Shown here: piece by piece, positions 32,525 to 42,981 of the stretch
Layout of the letters: each line of letters opens with the position of its first letter
Numbering within the stretch: the first letter of the stretch is position 1
From: Nothophaeocryptopus gaeumannii
Taxonomy: Eukaryota; Ascomycota; Dothideomycetes; Mycosphaerellales; Mycosphaerellaceae
Length of the DNA stretch: 64,000 bases
Assembly (NCBI GenBank): GCA_031771865.1
Contig: JASISA010000023.1
Span: forward strand, 682,001-746,000
Direction of reading: 5' to 3'
The notes under the pieces: generated by a model
Told to the model about the DNA's origin: nothing
Database searches by the model: none
The model's input: the letters and a program-made list of their open reading frames with translations, nothing else
Position numbers and translations under genes: made by a program

Positions 32525-35500
32525 ATGTCTAACACGCAGACACCCGAGCCGGCGACGCAGCGCGTGACCCGATCCTCCACAACAACAGCGCGCCGACCTA
32601 AGAGACGAGCGAGACAGAGCGACAACGACAACGACACCCTCAGGGTAAAAGAGGCGAGGCGAAAACGAAGCAAAGTCAGCGCGGATACCTTCACGCCTAG
32701 GGACACGACAGAGAGCGATGCGCTGCACGGCTCGCAGCAGGAGTCGCACTCCCAGTCCCAGTCGCAGCGGACATCGCCCTCAGAGGAGATGGATGTAGTG
32801 CCTGAGAGCACCATGAACGGCCACCTACACACTTCCTCTCACGGTCGCACCTCCACCGCCCTATTAAACGGAATTGGTCACCATCGCCACACGCGCAAAC
32901 CCTCCAGCACACCCATGCCAGACGCCGAAACCACCATGACTGTTAGAGGCGGTAAGAAAGGTACTGTCAAACGCGCCCACCTTCGTGGCGATGGCGCGAC
33001 TACACTCTGCGCGAATCAATGCTATAGTGTGAAGATGCTACCTAGCACGCCTAAGGAGCTGCGGAAAGAAGGCGTGGAATACAGAGGCAGTATCGGACCT
33101 AGTGGACACGCGCTGGCTGTCACGCATGAGAAGGCTATTATTTGGGAATATGGGGCTCATGTGGCGGCTAGTAATCCTCGGACATTTGATGTACCATTTC
33201 CTTCGAGGGTGGGTGAGCCCTTGCCACTTGGCGCGTTGGTGCCTGGTGGTGTTGGAAGTCAAGATGTGGGATTGCTGTTGGTTTCTGCGACGAGTGGGAA
33301 GGTCGTGTTTTATGAGAGCATTGATCGAGCTGCTTCGTTGGGGATCTTTCGGGAAAATAAGACGGGCGTGGAAGCAATCGTGCCGCTTTCCGGAGAGACA
33401 GTGACGGAATTGGTGTCAGCAGAGCATGCTGGATTTGTGGTTCTCCTGAGCTCTGGACGGCTTGTGCAGCTTACGCTGAGAGATGCGCAGGGCAAGGCAC
33501 GGGTTGAGAGTCAATATTTGAAGATTCAAGAGCCGGGATCTGGAGGCGTGCTGGGCAGCTTCACTGGATTTCTGAAGGCGAACTATCGAAGAGACCTTAC
33601 AGCGGTACACACGCGAGCGCTAAACCAGCGCGGGCACATGCAGGTTGTGGGTCTGACAGAGAAGGCCGAAGTGCTGCTGTGGGACCTGGACTGGCTAGGA
33701 CGATCTGAGTACCGATCGAGCATTGAGTTCCGAGAGGCGCTCACGCGTGAGCTTCGAGAGATTTCTCTCCCCGAGACAGCTGGACAGGTCGACAACTTCA
33801 TTGCATTGGACTTTGCGATTATAGAAAAGCCGACAGATTCTACCGGTCGAGAGCTGTTCGCCCCTGGAGCAGAGCAACCGCTCTGCCTCTTCATTCTGGT
33901 TCGAATTGGGACATACGACATGCATCAGTACGCGTTGGTGGAGATAGCGCTCCCGGGAGACGGCAGCTTGACAATCGATCGAGTGCACGAGCTGAAGACA
34001 TATCATTCTGAAATCAACGCATCGCAACAGGCCAAGCCACGTTTGGTGGTACCGAAGTCCGGCCACACGGCTTTTATCGCGTTCGAAGATGCGACTGTCC
34101 TTGCAGCAACGAGGGAACCAATCTCTGACAGCCCCGAAGCGCAATTCGACGCGTCCTACGTTCAGCCTGACTCTTTCGAAGATGCGATCTATCTACGGCA
34201 AGGCAAAGGGCTTGCGATCCTAGGCACTTTCGACGAAGCCCACAAAGGCAGTCACGCATCGACTGTGGCTTTCATCAAAGGAGCTGGACTTGTGCGCATC
34301 TCAGCAGCTGATGTAAATGCTCTGCCAGGCGGGCCTAAAATACCAGCCAAGAGCAGGATCGAGCAAGCCGTCTTCTACGGCCTACTGCACCAGGAAAGTA
34401 TCATCGATTTCTCACGAAAGGACTACTCAGGCTACCAACTCGAGGAGATCGACGAGGCGGCACTTCAGATATCGGACGAGATCCTTCGTGCGGATACTGC
34501 GTTCACCACATTCGTCTCACCGACTCCAGCATCTATGGAGGCGCATTTGGCAGCGAAGGCACAAGCATTGCGAGCGTTGGCGACTGTCGTCCGAAGAAGC
34601 TATCCTGCGCTGTCTCGCAACACCATGTGGCGATTGCTGTGGGATGCGGAGAGAGTTGCCGCAGGCCAGCAGCTGTGGGTCGCATTCGAAGAGCATGTCG
34701 CCCTGGTCAGCAAGGAGAAGCGAAGAGCGACGTTGATCGACGAACTGTGCTCCTGGTTTCCCTCCGACGATGAACAATTCACGCAGCGGCCTGAGTTCCA
34801 TGATGAGGATCCAGTGCGCATGTTCTTCATTGGCGGGCTGCATCATCTGGAACACCTCCTCCACCGTGTGCCGATAGTGCTCAAGGGACTTCTAGAGGAG
34901 AGCGCTGAATTATCGGCTTTCGATGGCTTGAGCCGGGGTGTGCAGGCGGACGAGGTGTATTTGAAGGCCCTAGAGACAGCCTTTGCTTTCCGTATGGAGA
35001 GCTGTGCCGAGTATGGCATTCTTCCAGCGCTCATTGAAGACGGCATTCTCATCGACCCTGTAGAGTACACGGACTTGGGTGAGTTCTGGACCTCATCTCT
35101 GATGCTCGTTGAGAGCACGAAAGAGGTGGCCAGTCAGTCTCGAGAATTGGCGAAGAAGTTCTTCGAGGATGAAGCGCTTGATGACGAGTGCGACGCAATG
35201 GCCCGCGATATGGCGCACGACAACTCTCGACTCCTGCAGCTCTGGTGCACTCAGTCTCAAGAGAGCATCAATTGGCGTCTCGGCCATCCTGATCGCAAGT
35301 TCCGAGACTACGCCAAAGAGCTGGAGGCTGTCTTCATCGACCAACGATATAAGCAACTGCGCCAGCTCGCAGACGTTGGACAATCAGAGGCTGGTATGAA
35401 GCTCGCAGAAAAGTATCACGACTTCAACACGCTCACGGACATGGTCATCGCCGAGGATCAGTACCTCGAGGAGTACTCGCAGGAGCATAACCATGACAGA

Positions 35501-36835
35501 GCGCTCTGTGCTCATGCTCGGAAAGAGCTCAAGACAAAGGTCGCCCGCTTCTTTGAGAAGTACGGCGAGGCATGGTCGAATGCATTCTTTGACAAGCTCT
35601 TTTCCGGAAGTTCATCTGGCGCAAAGCTCGTTCGAGCTCAAGTCGAGTGGAAAAATCCTTTGACTGAGTACCTGCGCGCTCGACCGAACCGAGCCAAGCT
35701 CTGCTGGATTAACGACGTCACCGAGGTCTCGGACTACGCGCACGCGAGCAAAGCGCTGGCGCAATGTGCTCGGGAGCAGGAGACTAAGCTCTGGTCGAAG
35801 AAGGTTGAGTTGTCCATGTCAAAGCTCGCTCTGCTTGCTGCTGAAGAGGCTGGCCAGCCACTCGAATTGACGAGACTGTCAAGTGGCGCGCAACCTCAGC
35901 AGTCTCCGCAAAATGAGCTGGCTATCGTCAACACGCAGCAGCGATTGTACAAGCACCTCCAGCCGGATATTCTCGCATCCATTGACAAGGAGGCGGAGCT
36001 TCAAGTCTGTATGCAGAGCTACGGCTCGCATGTCGCTGACTTTGCAGCTCTCCGCCAGCTCCTCGAACACGGCTTCAGCCAAGTCCTGGAACACCATGCT
36101 CTCTCAGTGGAAGAACTCATTGATGTCCTCACCCTCATGGACATCAAAATCAGCACCGACTCCGACGACAATATGCAAGGAGCCGAATTCTACTCCGCAC
36201 TTACCGTCCTCGACGCAGCCGCAAGCAGCCTATCATCCTCCAAATTCCAGACTCTCCTTGCTCTGATCTGGAAGCGTGCGTACATGTACGACAACTGGGC
36301 CGATCTGAAAGTCCTCAAACGCAAAAGCGACGAAGAACGAACTGCCGAAATCCGCAAGTCCGCCGCTTGGAACACAATTTATCACGTCCTCGAATCCGAC
36401 CTCCTGGGCCCCAATGGCACAGACGGAGACACCAAAATCCTCATGCCCTCCGAAACACTCGGGTCTGCCTGTCTACCAGAAGATCTGGCATATCGCTTTC
36501 CAAATGAAGACCTGCTAGATCCGATTTTGCATGATAACAAAATCCAAGATGAGGTTCTGCAGGGGTACGTAGCTGATCAGGGACTGGATGAGATTGCCAA
36601 GGATGCGTTTAGGGATGTCAGGGCGTTTTTGGAGGGGAAGGCGGAGGAAAGTGCGCGAATGGCTGAGCAGGAGAGACATTTGCAGGAGTCGTTTGTGGAG
36701 GGAGAGGGTGGTGCGACTAATGGCTTTTTGAGAGAGCCGAATGGGGTCAGGGAGGATGAGGGATTTGAGGAGGGGTTGCTTAAGGGTGAGGGGCAGGTTG
36801 TTGATGGGGAGGGGGATTTAATGATGGAGGAGTAA
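32525..36835 (+). CDS. NUP133: Nucleoporin Nup133
   Basis: A single uninterrupted frame of 1436 codons. The protein is a scaffold component of the Y-complex (Nup84/Nup107 complex) of the nuclear pore. Residues 1-150 are basic and Ser/Thr-rich with a possible nuclear signal (ARRPKRRARQ). A beta-propeller follows (CANQCYSVKMLPSTP, HALAVTHEKAIIWEYG, VGLLLVSATSGKVVFYESI). The second half is alpha-helical, as expected for the Nup133 stacked-helix domain (AKALRALATVVRRSY region, AYMYDNWADLKVLKRKSDEE). The C-terminus is acidic and Gly-rich. Length slightly exceeds the yeast protein, mainly in the N-terminal extension. The start at 32525 is the first ATG of the frame; an internal start is possible. 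Confidence 0.92.
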   Translation: MSNTQTPEPATQRVTRSSTTTARRPKRRARQSDNDNDTLRVKEARRKRSKVSADTFTPRDTTESDALHGSQQESHSQSQSQRTSPSEEMDVVPESTMNGHLHTSSHGRTSTALLNGIGHHRHTRKPSSTPMPDAETTMTVRGGKKGTVKRAHLRGDGATTLCANQCYSVKMLPSTPKELRKEGVEYRGSIGPSGHALAVTHEKAIIWEYGAHVAASNPRTFDVPFPSRVGEPLPLGALVPGGVGSQDVGLLLVSATSGKVVFYESIDRAASLGIFRENKTGVEAIVPLSGETVTELVSAEHAGFVVLLSSGRLVQLTLRDAQGKARVESQYLKIQEPGSGGVLGSFTGFLKANYRRDLTAVHTRALNQRGHMQVVGLTEKAEVLLWDLDWLGRSEYRSSIEFREALTRELREISLPETAGQVDNFIALDFAIIEKPTDSTGRELFAPGAEQPLCLFILVRIGTYDMHQYALVEIALPGDGSLTIDRVHELKTYHSEINASQQAKPRLVVPKSGHTAFIAFEDATVLAATREPISDSPEAQFDASYVQPDSFEDAIYLRQGKGLAILGTFDEAHKGSHASTVAFIKGAGLVRISAADVNALPGGPKIPAKSRIEQAVFYGLLHQESIIDFSRKDYSGYQLEEIDEAALQISDEILRADTAFTTFVSPTPASMEAHLAAKAQALRALATVVRRSYPALSRNTMWRLLWDAERVAAGQQLWVAFEEHVALVSKEKRRATLIDELCSWFPSDDEQFTQRPEFHDEDPVRMFFIGGLHHLEHLLHRVPIVLKGLLEESAELSAFDGLSRGVQADEVYLKALETAFAFRMESCAEYGILPALIEDGILIDPVEYTDLGEFWTSSLMLVESTKEVASQSRELAKKFFEDEALDDECDAMARDMAHDNSRLLQLWCTQSQESINWRLGHPDRKFRDYAKELEAVFIDQRYKQLRQLADVGQSEAGMKLAEKYHDFNTLTDMVIAEDQYLEEYSQEHNHDRALCAHARKELKTKVARFFEKYGEAWSNAFFDKLFSGSSSGAKLVRAQVEWKNPLTEYLRARPNRAKLCWINDVTEVSDYAHASKALAQCAREQETKLWSKKVELSMSKLALLAAEEAGQPLELTRLSSGAQPQQSPQNELAIVNTQQRLYKHLQPDILASIDKEAELQVCMQSYGSHVADFAALRQLLEHGFSQVLEHHALSVEELIDVLTLMDIKISTDSDDNMQGAEFYSALTVLDAAASSLSSSKFQTLLALIWKRAYMYDNWADLKVLKRKSDEERTAEIRKSAAWNTIYHVLESDLLGPNGTDGDTKILMPSETLGSACLPEDLAYRFPNEDLLDPILHDNKIQDEVLQGYVADQGLDEIAKDAFRDVRAFLEGKAEESARMAEQERHLQESFVEGEGGATNGFLREPNGVREDEGFEEGLLKGEGQVVDGEGDLMMEE

Positions 36836-38533
36836 AGAGGGTGGCGGTAGAGTGGGATGGAAGGCGAGATGAGAGAGAAGAAGAGATTGTCTTAACAGCA
36901 CCAGCGGCAGGATTGGCGTTCGTTCTGGAGGTTTGGGACGTGAAATGCGCCTCGCCGACAAAACGGCCACGACAGGGAGGCGACGACTGCTTAGACGCAG
37001 ATAAGCCCATTTAGAAATGCATGATAACATTGTCTTCTGCAGCCGCTTCCAGGCATTTCATTTCGGCATCGCGTTGGCTACTTCATGTTCAATGCCATCG
37101 AAGAAATCTCACGAAATAAGCGACTTGGCAAGCATTGGAAGCATTGATGATGGAAGAATGCACTAGGCATATGCGCCTTCGACAACTGCCGTCACGCCTT
37201 CAAGATAGCTGGCGCTTGGAAGGATTTGGGCAGAGCCTTTGGTCTTTCCTCGTCCTTGAGCAACTGGGCACCTTTTCAAGCAAGATCTGCGAGCACCGCT
37301 TCGAATTTGGCAGGACGTCCACGCGGCTTATCACGCTTTTGAGCGAATGCGACGTTCTGGACGAGAGCTCGCACCCACGGATGAGCGATCTGGGCAGTCG
37401 AGATCCTTATCTTGGATCAAACGGGCGGTCTTTTAAGGTATATCTGCGGGTGCGTAGAAGGGTTCTCAGGCATGGAAGCGAGGCGTCAAGTGCCCTGCTG
37501 TCGGATGTCTGCCGCCATGTCGGTAATTGACTCGTGCATGGCAGCCGAGGTGCTGCAGTGGGTAGGATGGAGATTTTGATGGCCATCTGGACACCTTCCC
37601 GAGATGGATTTGTCCCTACTGTCTGGTCCTGGGCACGTATCATTTGATGACACAGACGTGTGGAGACGTTGTTTGGACAGGGCGAAACTCTTGCGGCGAA
37701 GAGTCGGAGTTGAAGCATTTTGGACGTTCTGTGCAAAACAGGGAACGAGACCACCGCACCGTCAAAGAGGACGATTTCAAGATTCGAATCGACACCTCTG
37801 AGACATCCCATTCACGTGCCGAACCTCCCTAAGAACGGTTCAGAGGTCTCTTTCGGCTTCCACGCTAGAAAGCTTGGACCTTTCCACATGGGCACCACGG
37901 CGCGGTCCGCCGGCGACCTTACCCAAGAAAGCAGGAAGTCTCGTCCAGTGGAGATCTTTCAAAACGCCGGGTTGATATCGGTTGGCGTTCGACCCTCTTG
38001 CGGATAGTGGCCCGTACCAACGACCTGGGTATCCCACTGCACTTGCTCGAACGTGATATACGGCAACTCGAGTAGGATGTGCATATGCGAGGGTACGAAG
38101 AATATGCACTCCGGCTTGGTGCCGTTTCTGGAACTTTTGAGCGTGGCATGAAATGCGCTGATGCGGATGTGTATGCGGAGGGGGCCGCCGTGGGCGAAGA
38201 TCGTGAGAGGCCCATAGTTAAATGGAGACTTCTGTCTGCACCCTTGTTCCTGGCCATTCGGGATCTTTCTTCAATCTCGTTTGTCGACATCTCTACCATC
38301 TATTCTTGCGGCCTGCACGGTTGGGGTCTACGACGGTGTTCGGGGCAACATGATAGCCGGATAGTCACAGCATCTTCAGACCTCACCTCTCCCGCACAAC
38401 CAATCGTCCAGCAGACGACTCTCTTGGGTTCGAATCTTCCAGTGGCCCACACATACTCCACGAAGTCCACATCATTCTCAATCCATCGCCGACATCTCCA
38501 TCTCTATACCGATACCGTAAAACATCGCCCATC
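36836..38533. other. Gene-poor stretch between Nup133 and the Pth11-like gene
   Basis: Candidate frames 37135-37530 (+), 37407-37811 (-), 37720-38007 (+) and 37919-38299 (-) overlap one another and show no domain. The last few hundred bases are the promoter of the receptor-like gene. GGTTCGAATC near 38428 resembles a tRNA T-loop, but no stem can be folded around it. Confidence 0.5.
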
Positions 38534-39718
38534 ATGACCACAACCGAAGCCCGAGCAACCCTTGGCGTAAACCTCGCCTTCCTAATCCTCTCCTGGATAG
38601 CCGTTTCCCTCCGCGTCCTCGTCCGCGCCGCCATGCTCCGCAACTTCGGCACCGACGACTGGACAATGCTCATCACCCAACTCCTCTTCACAGCCTATCT
38701 AGCCTGCCAACTCGGTGGCATCGTCTACGGAACCGGCCAACATCTCCGAGATCTCGATCCTGCACGCGCCGAACAAGCTTTACAATACTGGTACTTTTGC
38801 GAGATATTTTACGTGCTTTCGACGAGTGTGTTGAAGGTCTCCATTGGCTTGTTCTTGTTGAGGGTTGCGACGAAACGGATACATATATGGATTATTCGGA
38901 TGGTCATGGTTCTCGCGGCGGTGTTTGGGTTTGCGTTTTTCTTTGTGATTGTGTTCCAGTGTTGGCCGATTAGTGATTGGTGGACTTTGGATCCGAATGA
39001 GAAGCATTGCATCAATCCGGACATTGTGGTTGGATTGACATATGGTGTTTCTGGGTTGAATGTGATTGTGGATTGGACGTTGGGGATATTGCCGGCCTTT
39101 GTGGTGAAGGATTTGCAGATGTCGAAGAGGCAGAAGAGATTGGTTGCGATCATCTTGGCTTTTGCGGCTATTGGGTCTTCGGCGACGATCGTGCGATTGC
39201 CGTACATTGGACCGTTGTCACAAAGTTTCGAAGGATCTAAAGGTGACGTTTTGTGTGAGTCGTTACTTCATCCAGGCGACTAAGGCGCATGCTGACTTTA
39301 TGCTCCAGACAACACCGTCGGAGTCGCGATCTGGACAACAGTCGAAGTTGGCATTGGTATCACAGCCGGTTGCATAGCAACTCTACGTCCTCTCATCCGA
39401 ATAGCCTTCGAGCGAATAGGTCTCTCTTCCAGCAGCGGAGCCCGTCCATCTCGTCCCTTACCACCCAGCTACTCTCGCGGCCGAGCAACACCCATACCCG
39501 ATTTCGAAATGGTCTCTCCAAGGCACGGCAAAACGATTACCACTGTGACCAGCAACTACGACAATGGCAGGTCACGAAGCAGTAGTGATGAGGCACTCGC
39601 TGAGTCGATGTGTGACAAGATCCACAGAACGTTCGTGGTGGAGTATGATGATTCTCCGGCCAACGACGCTGACAGTGAGCGACAGCATGGCTTCACTCCG
39701 CTGCCGCGGCGAAGTTGA
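38534..39718 (+). CDS. Pth11-like/rhodopsin-family seven-helix membrane protein
   Basis: Two exons (38534-39254 and 39309-39718) flank a 54-base intron (GTGAGT to CCAG) and give 376 residues. Seven hydrophobic segments can be counted. The family signature is visible: FGTDDWTMLITQLLFTAYLA after helix 1, the aromatic loop QYWYFCEIFYVLSTSVLKVS, FQCWPISDWWTL, and DWTLGILPAFVV with a short basic loop (KRQKR). The tail is Ser/Arg-rich and cytosolic. Fungal members of this large group (SAT4/Pth11-like) are thought to sense surfaces or signals at the plasma membrane. No N-terminal CFEM domain is present, so this is the short class. Ligand unknown. Confidence 0.88.
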
Positions 39719-40213
39719 CGATGACTTGTAAAATCTGTATGTGATTAGTATGTTGCAATAAGGAATGAACGATCCACGTTTGTATGAGAAAGTTTTGCAC
39801 AAAACACAAAGCGTCGTCATGTGCTTGTCGGTAAGAAGGATGGTCAAGTTCTCGCAGTGGTCAAAGGGCTGATCCATTCTCCAACTGTGGTCGGTGCAGC
39901 GAGCACAGTTGTTCGTTCAGCCTCAGAGACACAACCCTCCAGTACGGCCAATTCGCAATTCCATCAGCCGCAGCGAAACATAATCTGGAAGAGTCTGCTT
40001 GAAAGAAACACCGTCCGCTGATCCTTCTGCAGGAACGTCCGCCATTTCCGCTTTGGAACGCCGCGCTTCAGCTTCGACTTCACCTGTGCATCTTCGACTG
40101 CGAAAGTGTTACACTGCCACAAACGGGCATTCGCATAAGAACCACAAGCTTCAGAACTTCGAGTGACTAACCGTACCAACTCTTTCAAATTGTCTCAAGA
40201 CCTGGCCTGGAAG
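39719..40213. other. Intergenic
   Basis: It holds the 3' end of the Pth11-like gene and the promoter of the methyltransferase gene. In-frame codons continue upstream of 40214 to an ATG at 40163, so the methyltransferase could start 17 codons earlier. No other gene is supported. Confidence 0.6.
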
Positions 40214-41122
40214 ATGTCCGCTCCTTTCAAAAGCAACAACGCCTTCTGCGCATCTGAATCAGGTGTCGCGCGGCGTTCGATGCAGAACAGGACACTTGCG
40301 GGAGACGTCCCTCATCTGAAACCAATCCTCGATGCACTCCCGGCAGGTTCAGTAATTTGCGAGGTTGGCTGCGGACCGGGTGGCATGGTCCTCGATATTG
40401 CCCAGAGGTATCCGCATCTTACTGTGCTTGGAATAGACATCGATGAGGAATCTATCAAAGTCAGTCCTCACAACTTTGGCGACATCTTATCTCACTGACA
40501 GCGCTTCTAGCTCTGCGAAGAAGCCGCTTCCGAAACCAACACAACCAATGTCCGCTGCGCAGTAGGCGACGCAGTGAACCTTTTAGCAACAGTGTCAACG
40601 ACCGGCTTCGAAGCTCTCAATAGCGGCTGCGACCTGATATACAGCCATGCCGCGATAATGCACACGACCGACGCTCTCGAGTGCATACGCCAAATGCGCA
40701 AAGCAGCCAAACCCACTGGAACAATCTCTCTCTCCGAAGGCGACATGGGCCTGTTCGTCGCATATCCGAGCAACCCCGGCGTCACAAAATTTCTCGAGGT
40801 CTTCCCTAAACTCAGCGAAGCCAAAGGAGCAGATCCATATCTTGGCCGCAAATTGATGTCATTGGCAATGCAGGTTGGGTATTGCAGAGATCAAATTATA
40901 GACGTTTTCGTGACGTCCAAGCCGGTGAGCACGCCTGAGGTACGAGAGGCTTTGGCAATGGCGTTTCCAAATATATTCGAGGACAAAGAGATGGTGAAGA
41001 AGGCGGGCGTGTCTGAAGAAGATGTCGATCTCACCAAGCGGGGTCTGAAAGAATGGGCAAAGTGTGAGGATGGAGTGCTATCGTTCACCAGTTTGGTCAT
41101 TACGTGTGTTGGCTCGGGCTAG
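40214..41122 (+). CDS. Class I SAM-dependent methyltransferase
   Basis: Two exons (40214-40459 and 40511-41122) flank a 51-base intron (GTCAGT to CTAG) and give 285 residues. Motif I (VICEVGCGPGGMVLDIA) and the acidic residue that binds ribose (VLGIDIDEES) are clear. Motif II/III-like segments follow (DLIYSHAAIMHTTDALECI, AKPTGTISLSEGD). The overall pattern (HHTTDALECIRQMRK, then SNPGVTKFLEVF, YLGRKLMSLAMQVGY) is that of UbiE/Coq5-like fungal methyltransferases often of unknown substrate. The gene at 61240-62103 encodes a relative with the same layout. ATG 40214 was chosen because the residues before it (MTNRTNSFKLSQ) are not family-like; 40163 is the alternative. Confidence 0.88.
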
Positions 41123-41154
41123 AGAGAGAGAGAGAGAGAGAGGAAGAGAGAGAG
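41121..41154 (+). repeat. (AG)n microsatellite
   Basis: An almost pure AG tract with one interruption (AGGAAG) follows directly after the stop codon of the methyltransferase gene, so it lies in its 3' untranslated region. The roughly 310 bases from there to 41464 hold no gene. Confidence 0.95.
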
Positions 41155-41464
41155 CCAGCTTGAGAAAGGCACCAGCGGAGCTCTTCCGGTCTACTTGGCG
41201 GTGAGCTTGGTCGAGTTTTAAAGTGTTGCTCTTCAGAACCTTAACTATTTCTAGACCTGGGATATCCCTGGCCATCCACGAGAATTCTCAGCGCTTCGTC
41301 ATACCGTACGTCCGGAGGCTAAAGCTTGGGAATTCGATAGGCTCATGTGAGCTCGGATGATCCCATAATTTCCCGTTCTACAGCGATATAGTCTTGACGT
41401 CCGATCAGGGTCCTGGGTACTTCAGTCCAGAAAGTTCCAATGAAGTCGTAGGTCCCCGGTCTGC

Positions 41465-42319
41465 ATGTTTCTAGAACCCTTCGATCTCATAAGTCTCGAT
41501 CAAGGCCTTCCTGTACATTCCGCATGTCACACTGAAGTATATCATCGGAAATACGGCCGGCAGATGTACCCTGAGTCTGTGCCGCAATGCGACCACATGA
41601 GAGCTTGCCATATCACAAGGCTCTCAGATTCTCCCGTCTTACTTGTACGATCCAACATGCCCCTTAGAACGGGCCACTTTCGAGCCCCCAGTGCCCAACC
41701 CAGCCAAGCATACCAACAGTATATGCGAAAGCGCCGACGATTCTGGGCCATGAAGAGCGTTACAGACGACAATATCTCCTCGGCCATAGCTTTCATCAAT
41801 GAAAGCCGACATGCCCTATTCGCTGGAATGGCATATCGAAATGCCCCACTGGGACGGGACATAGCGCAATGGATGAGGTCAGGGTACTTCGTCGTTGCGT
41901 ACGAGAGCGAGGCCAGCGATAAGATCATCGGGAGCATCGGATTCGTTCCATACGACTATCGATTTCCTCAGATAGAAGGCTGGATAGGCGACATGAAGAC
42001 TGTGGAGGTTGTGAGGATGTATGTGGTGTCGGAGTGGCGAAGACAGGGACTCGGAACGGAGCTGTTTGAAGCAATCAAGAAAGAAGCCAAGGGCAGAGGG
42101 GTGGAGTGTCTGTATCTCCATTCTCATCCGGTCCTGGAAGCAGGCATGATCTTCTGGCAGAAGATGGGCTTTCGTACGATAGATGTCGATCGAGATGACA
42201 AAGTCTGGCAGACCACGCACACGAGGAAGCTGCTGGAAGGGACGTGGTGGCAGAGATTAAGGAAGCTCGGGCTGGTCAGGCGCTCGACTGCGAGGAAGTT
42301 CAGTATCAACAGTCTGTGA
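41465..42319 (+). CDS. GNAT-family N-acetyltransferase
   Basis: A single exon of 284 codons. The second half is a GNAT fold: the beta-4 strand and pyrophosphate loop read VEVVRMYVVSEWRRQGLGTE, where R-R-Q-G-L-G is the acetyl-CoA-binding Q/R-x-x-G-x-G/A motif. Then come LFEAIKKEAKGRGVECLYLH and the motif B strand AGMIFWQKMGFR. The first 90 residues are not conserved-looking, and the true start may be a later Met (41657 or about 41750). Substrate unknown; small-molecule amine acetylation is usual for lone GNATs of this kind in fungi. Confidence 0.8.
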   Translation: MFLEPFDLISLDQGLPVHSACHTEVYHRKYGRQMYPESVPQCDHMRACHITRLSDSPVLLVRSNMPLRTGHFRAPSAQPSQAYQQYMRKRRRFWAMKSVTDDNISSAIAFINESRHALFAGMAYRNAPLGRDIAQWMRSGYFVVAYESEASDKIIGSIGFVPYDYRFPQIEGWIGDMKTVEVVRMYVVSEWRRQGLGTELFEAIKKEAKGRGVECLYLHSHPVLEAGMIFWQKMGFRTIDVDRDDKVWQTTHTRKLLEGTWWQRLRKLGLVRRSTARKFSINSL

Positions 42320-42981
42320 AGAACTTCGAGCATCTTCCTAGGGAGATTGGGGGAAAGCAGCCCTTGAGGAGGTCGTCTTCGCTGGAGCTCGCCCGCACCC
42401 GATGCGATGTAGCTGGCGCGATGAACGCCTCCATGGAGAGCCTCATAGGACCTTGAGGCAATTGTCGACGCCCTCTCACGGCATAGTCCACCGATGTCTA
42501 GACCAGTGCCCAGATTGAAGACTTCGCTGTCTATTCATACAGTAGGGTGGATGAGAGATGACGCAGTAGTGCCGTATGCTTGGAAGGACAGAAGGAGGGG
42601 AGCGCGGCTGGCAAAGTTGGGGATCTCGAGCAACCACGCAGGTGATTGCTCCGATCTGGCGGTTGTATCACAAGTTACGCTGTAACATGTGGGATCATGG
42701 CAGAAGTTTGAGGCGAAGAAGTGGAACCCCTTCCTTTATGCTTATACACTCGGCTTCCAAGACCTCCCCCGAACATCTGCCGAGCGCCGACAAACGCTTG
42801 CCAAGCCATCGTTACGTGCGTTAAGAGGTCAAGCAGCGTTGTGCTCATCGGACTATGAATTCGTCTGAAGTTTATGAATGAGTATCGAACAGGTTCTTCA
42901 CCCTGGCGATCCAGGTATCGGTCGCAGTGGCGGAAATCAATAGGTACATCGAAGGCAAAACATCTACTCTCAACCCTACAT
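42320..42981. other. Intergenic between convergent genes
   Basis: It contains the 3' flanks of the GNAT gene (+) and the adhesin gene (-). Short frames at 42244-42456 and 42494-42824 show nothing recognisable. Confidence 0.6.

Noticed and set aside
37135..38299. Several 90-150 codon frames between Nup133 and the Pth11-like gene
   Set aside because: Mutually overlapping on both strands without domains or shared splice logic.
38420..38440. tRNA-like GGTTCGAATC T-loop
   Set aside because: Flanking bases do not form a T stem, and no anticodon or D arm lies at the right distance.
41121..41154. AG tract as a functional element
   Set aside because: A plain dinucleotide microsatellite in a 3' flank; no evidence of function.
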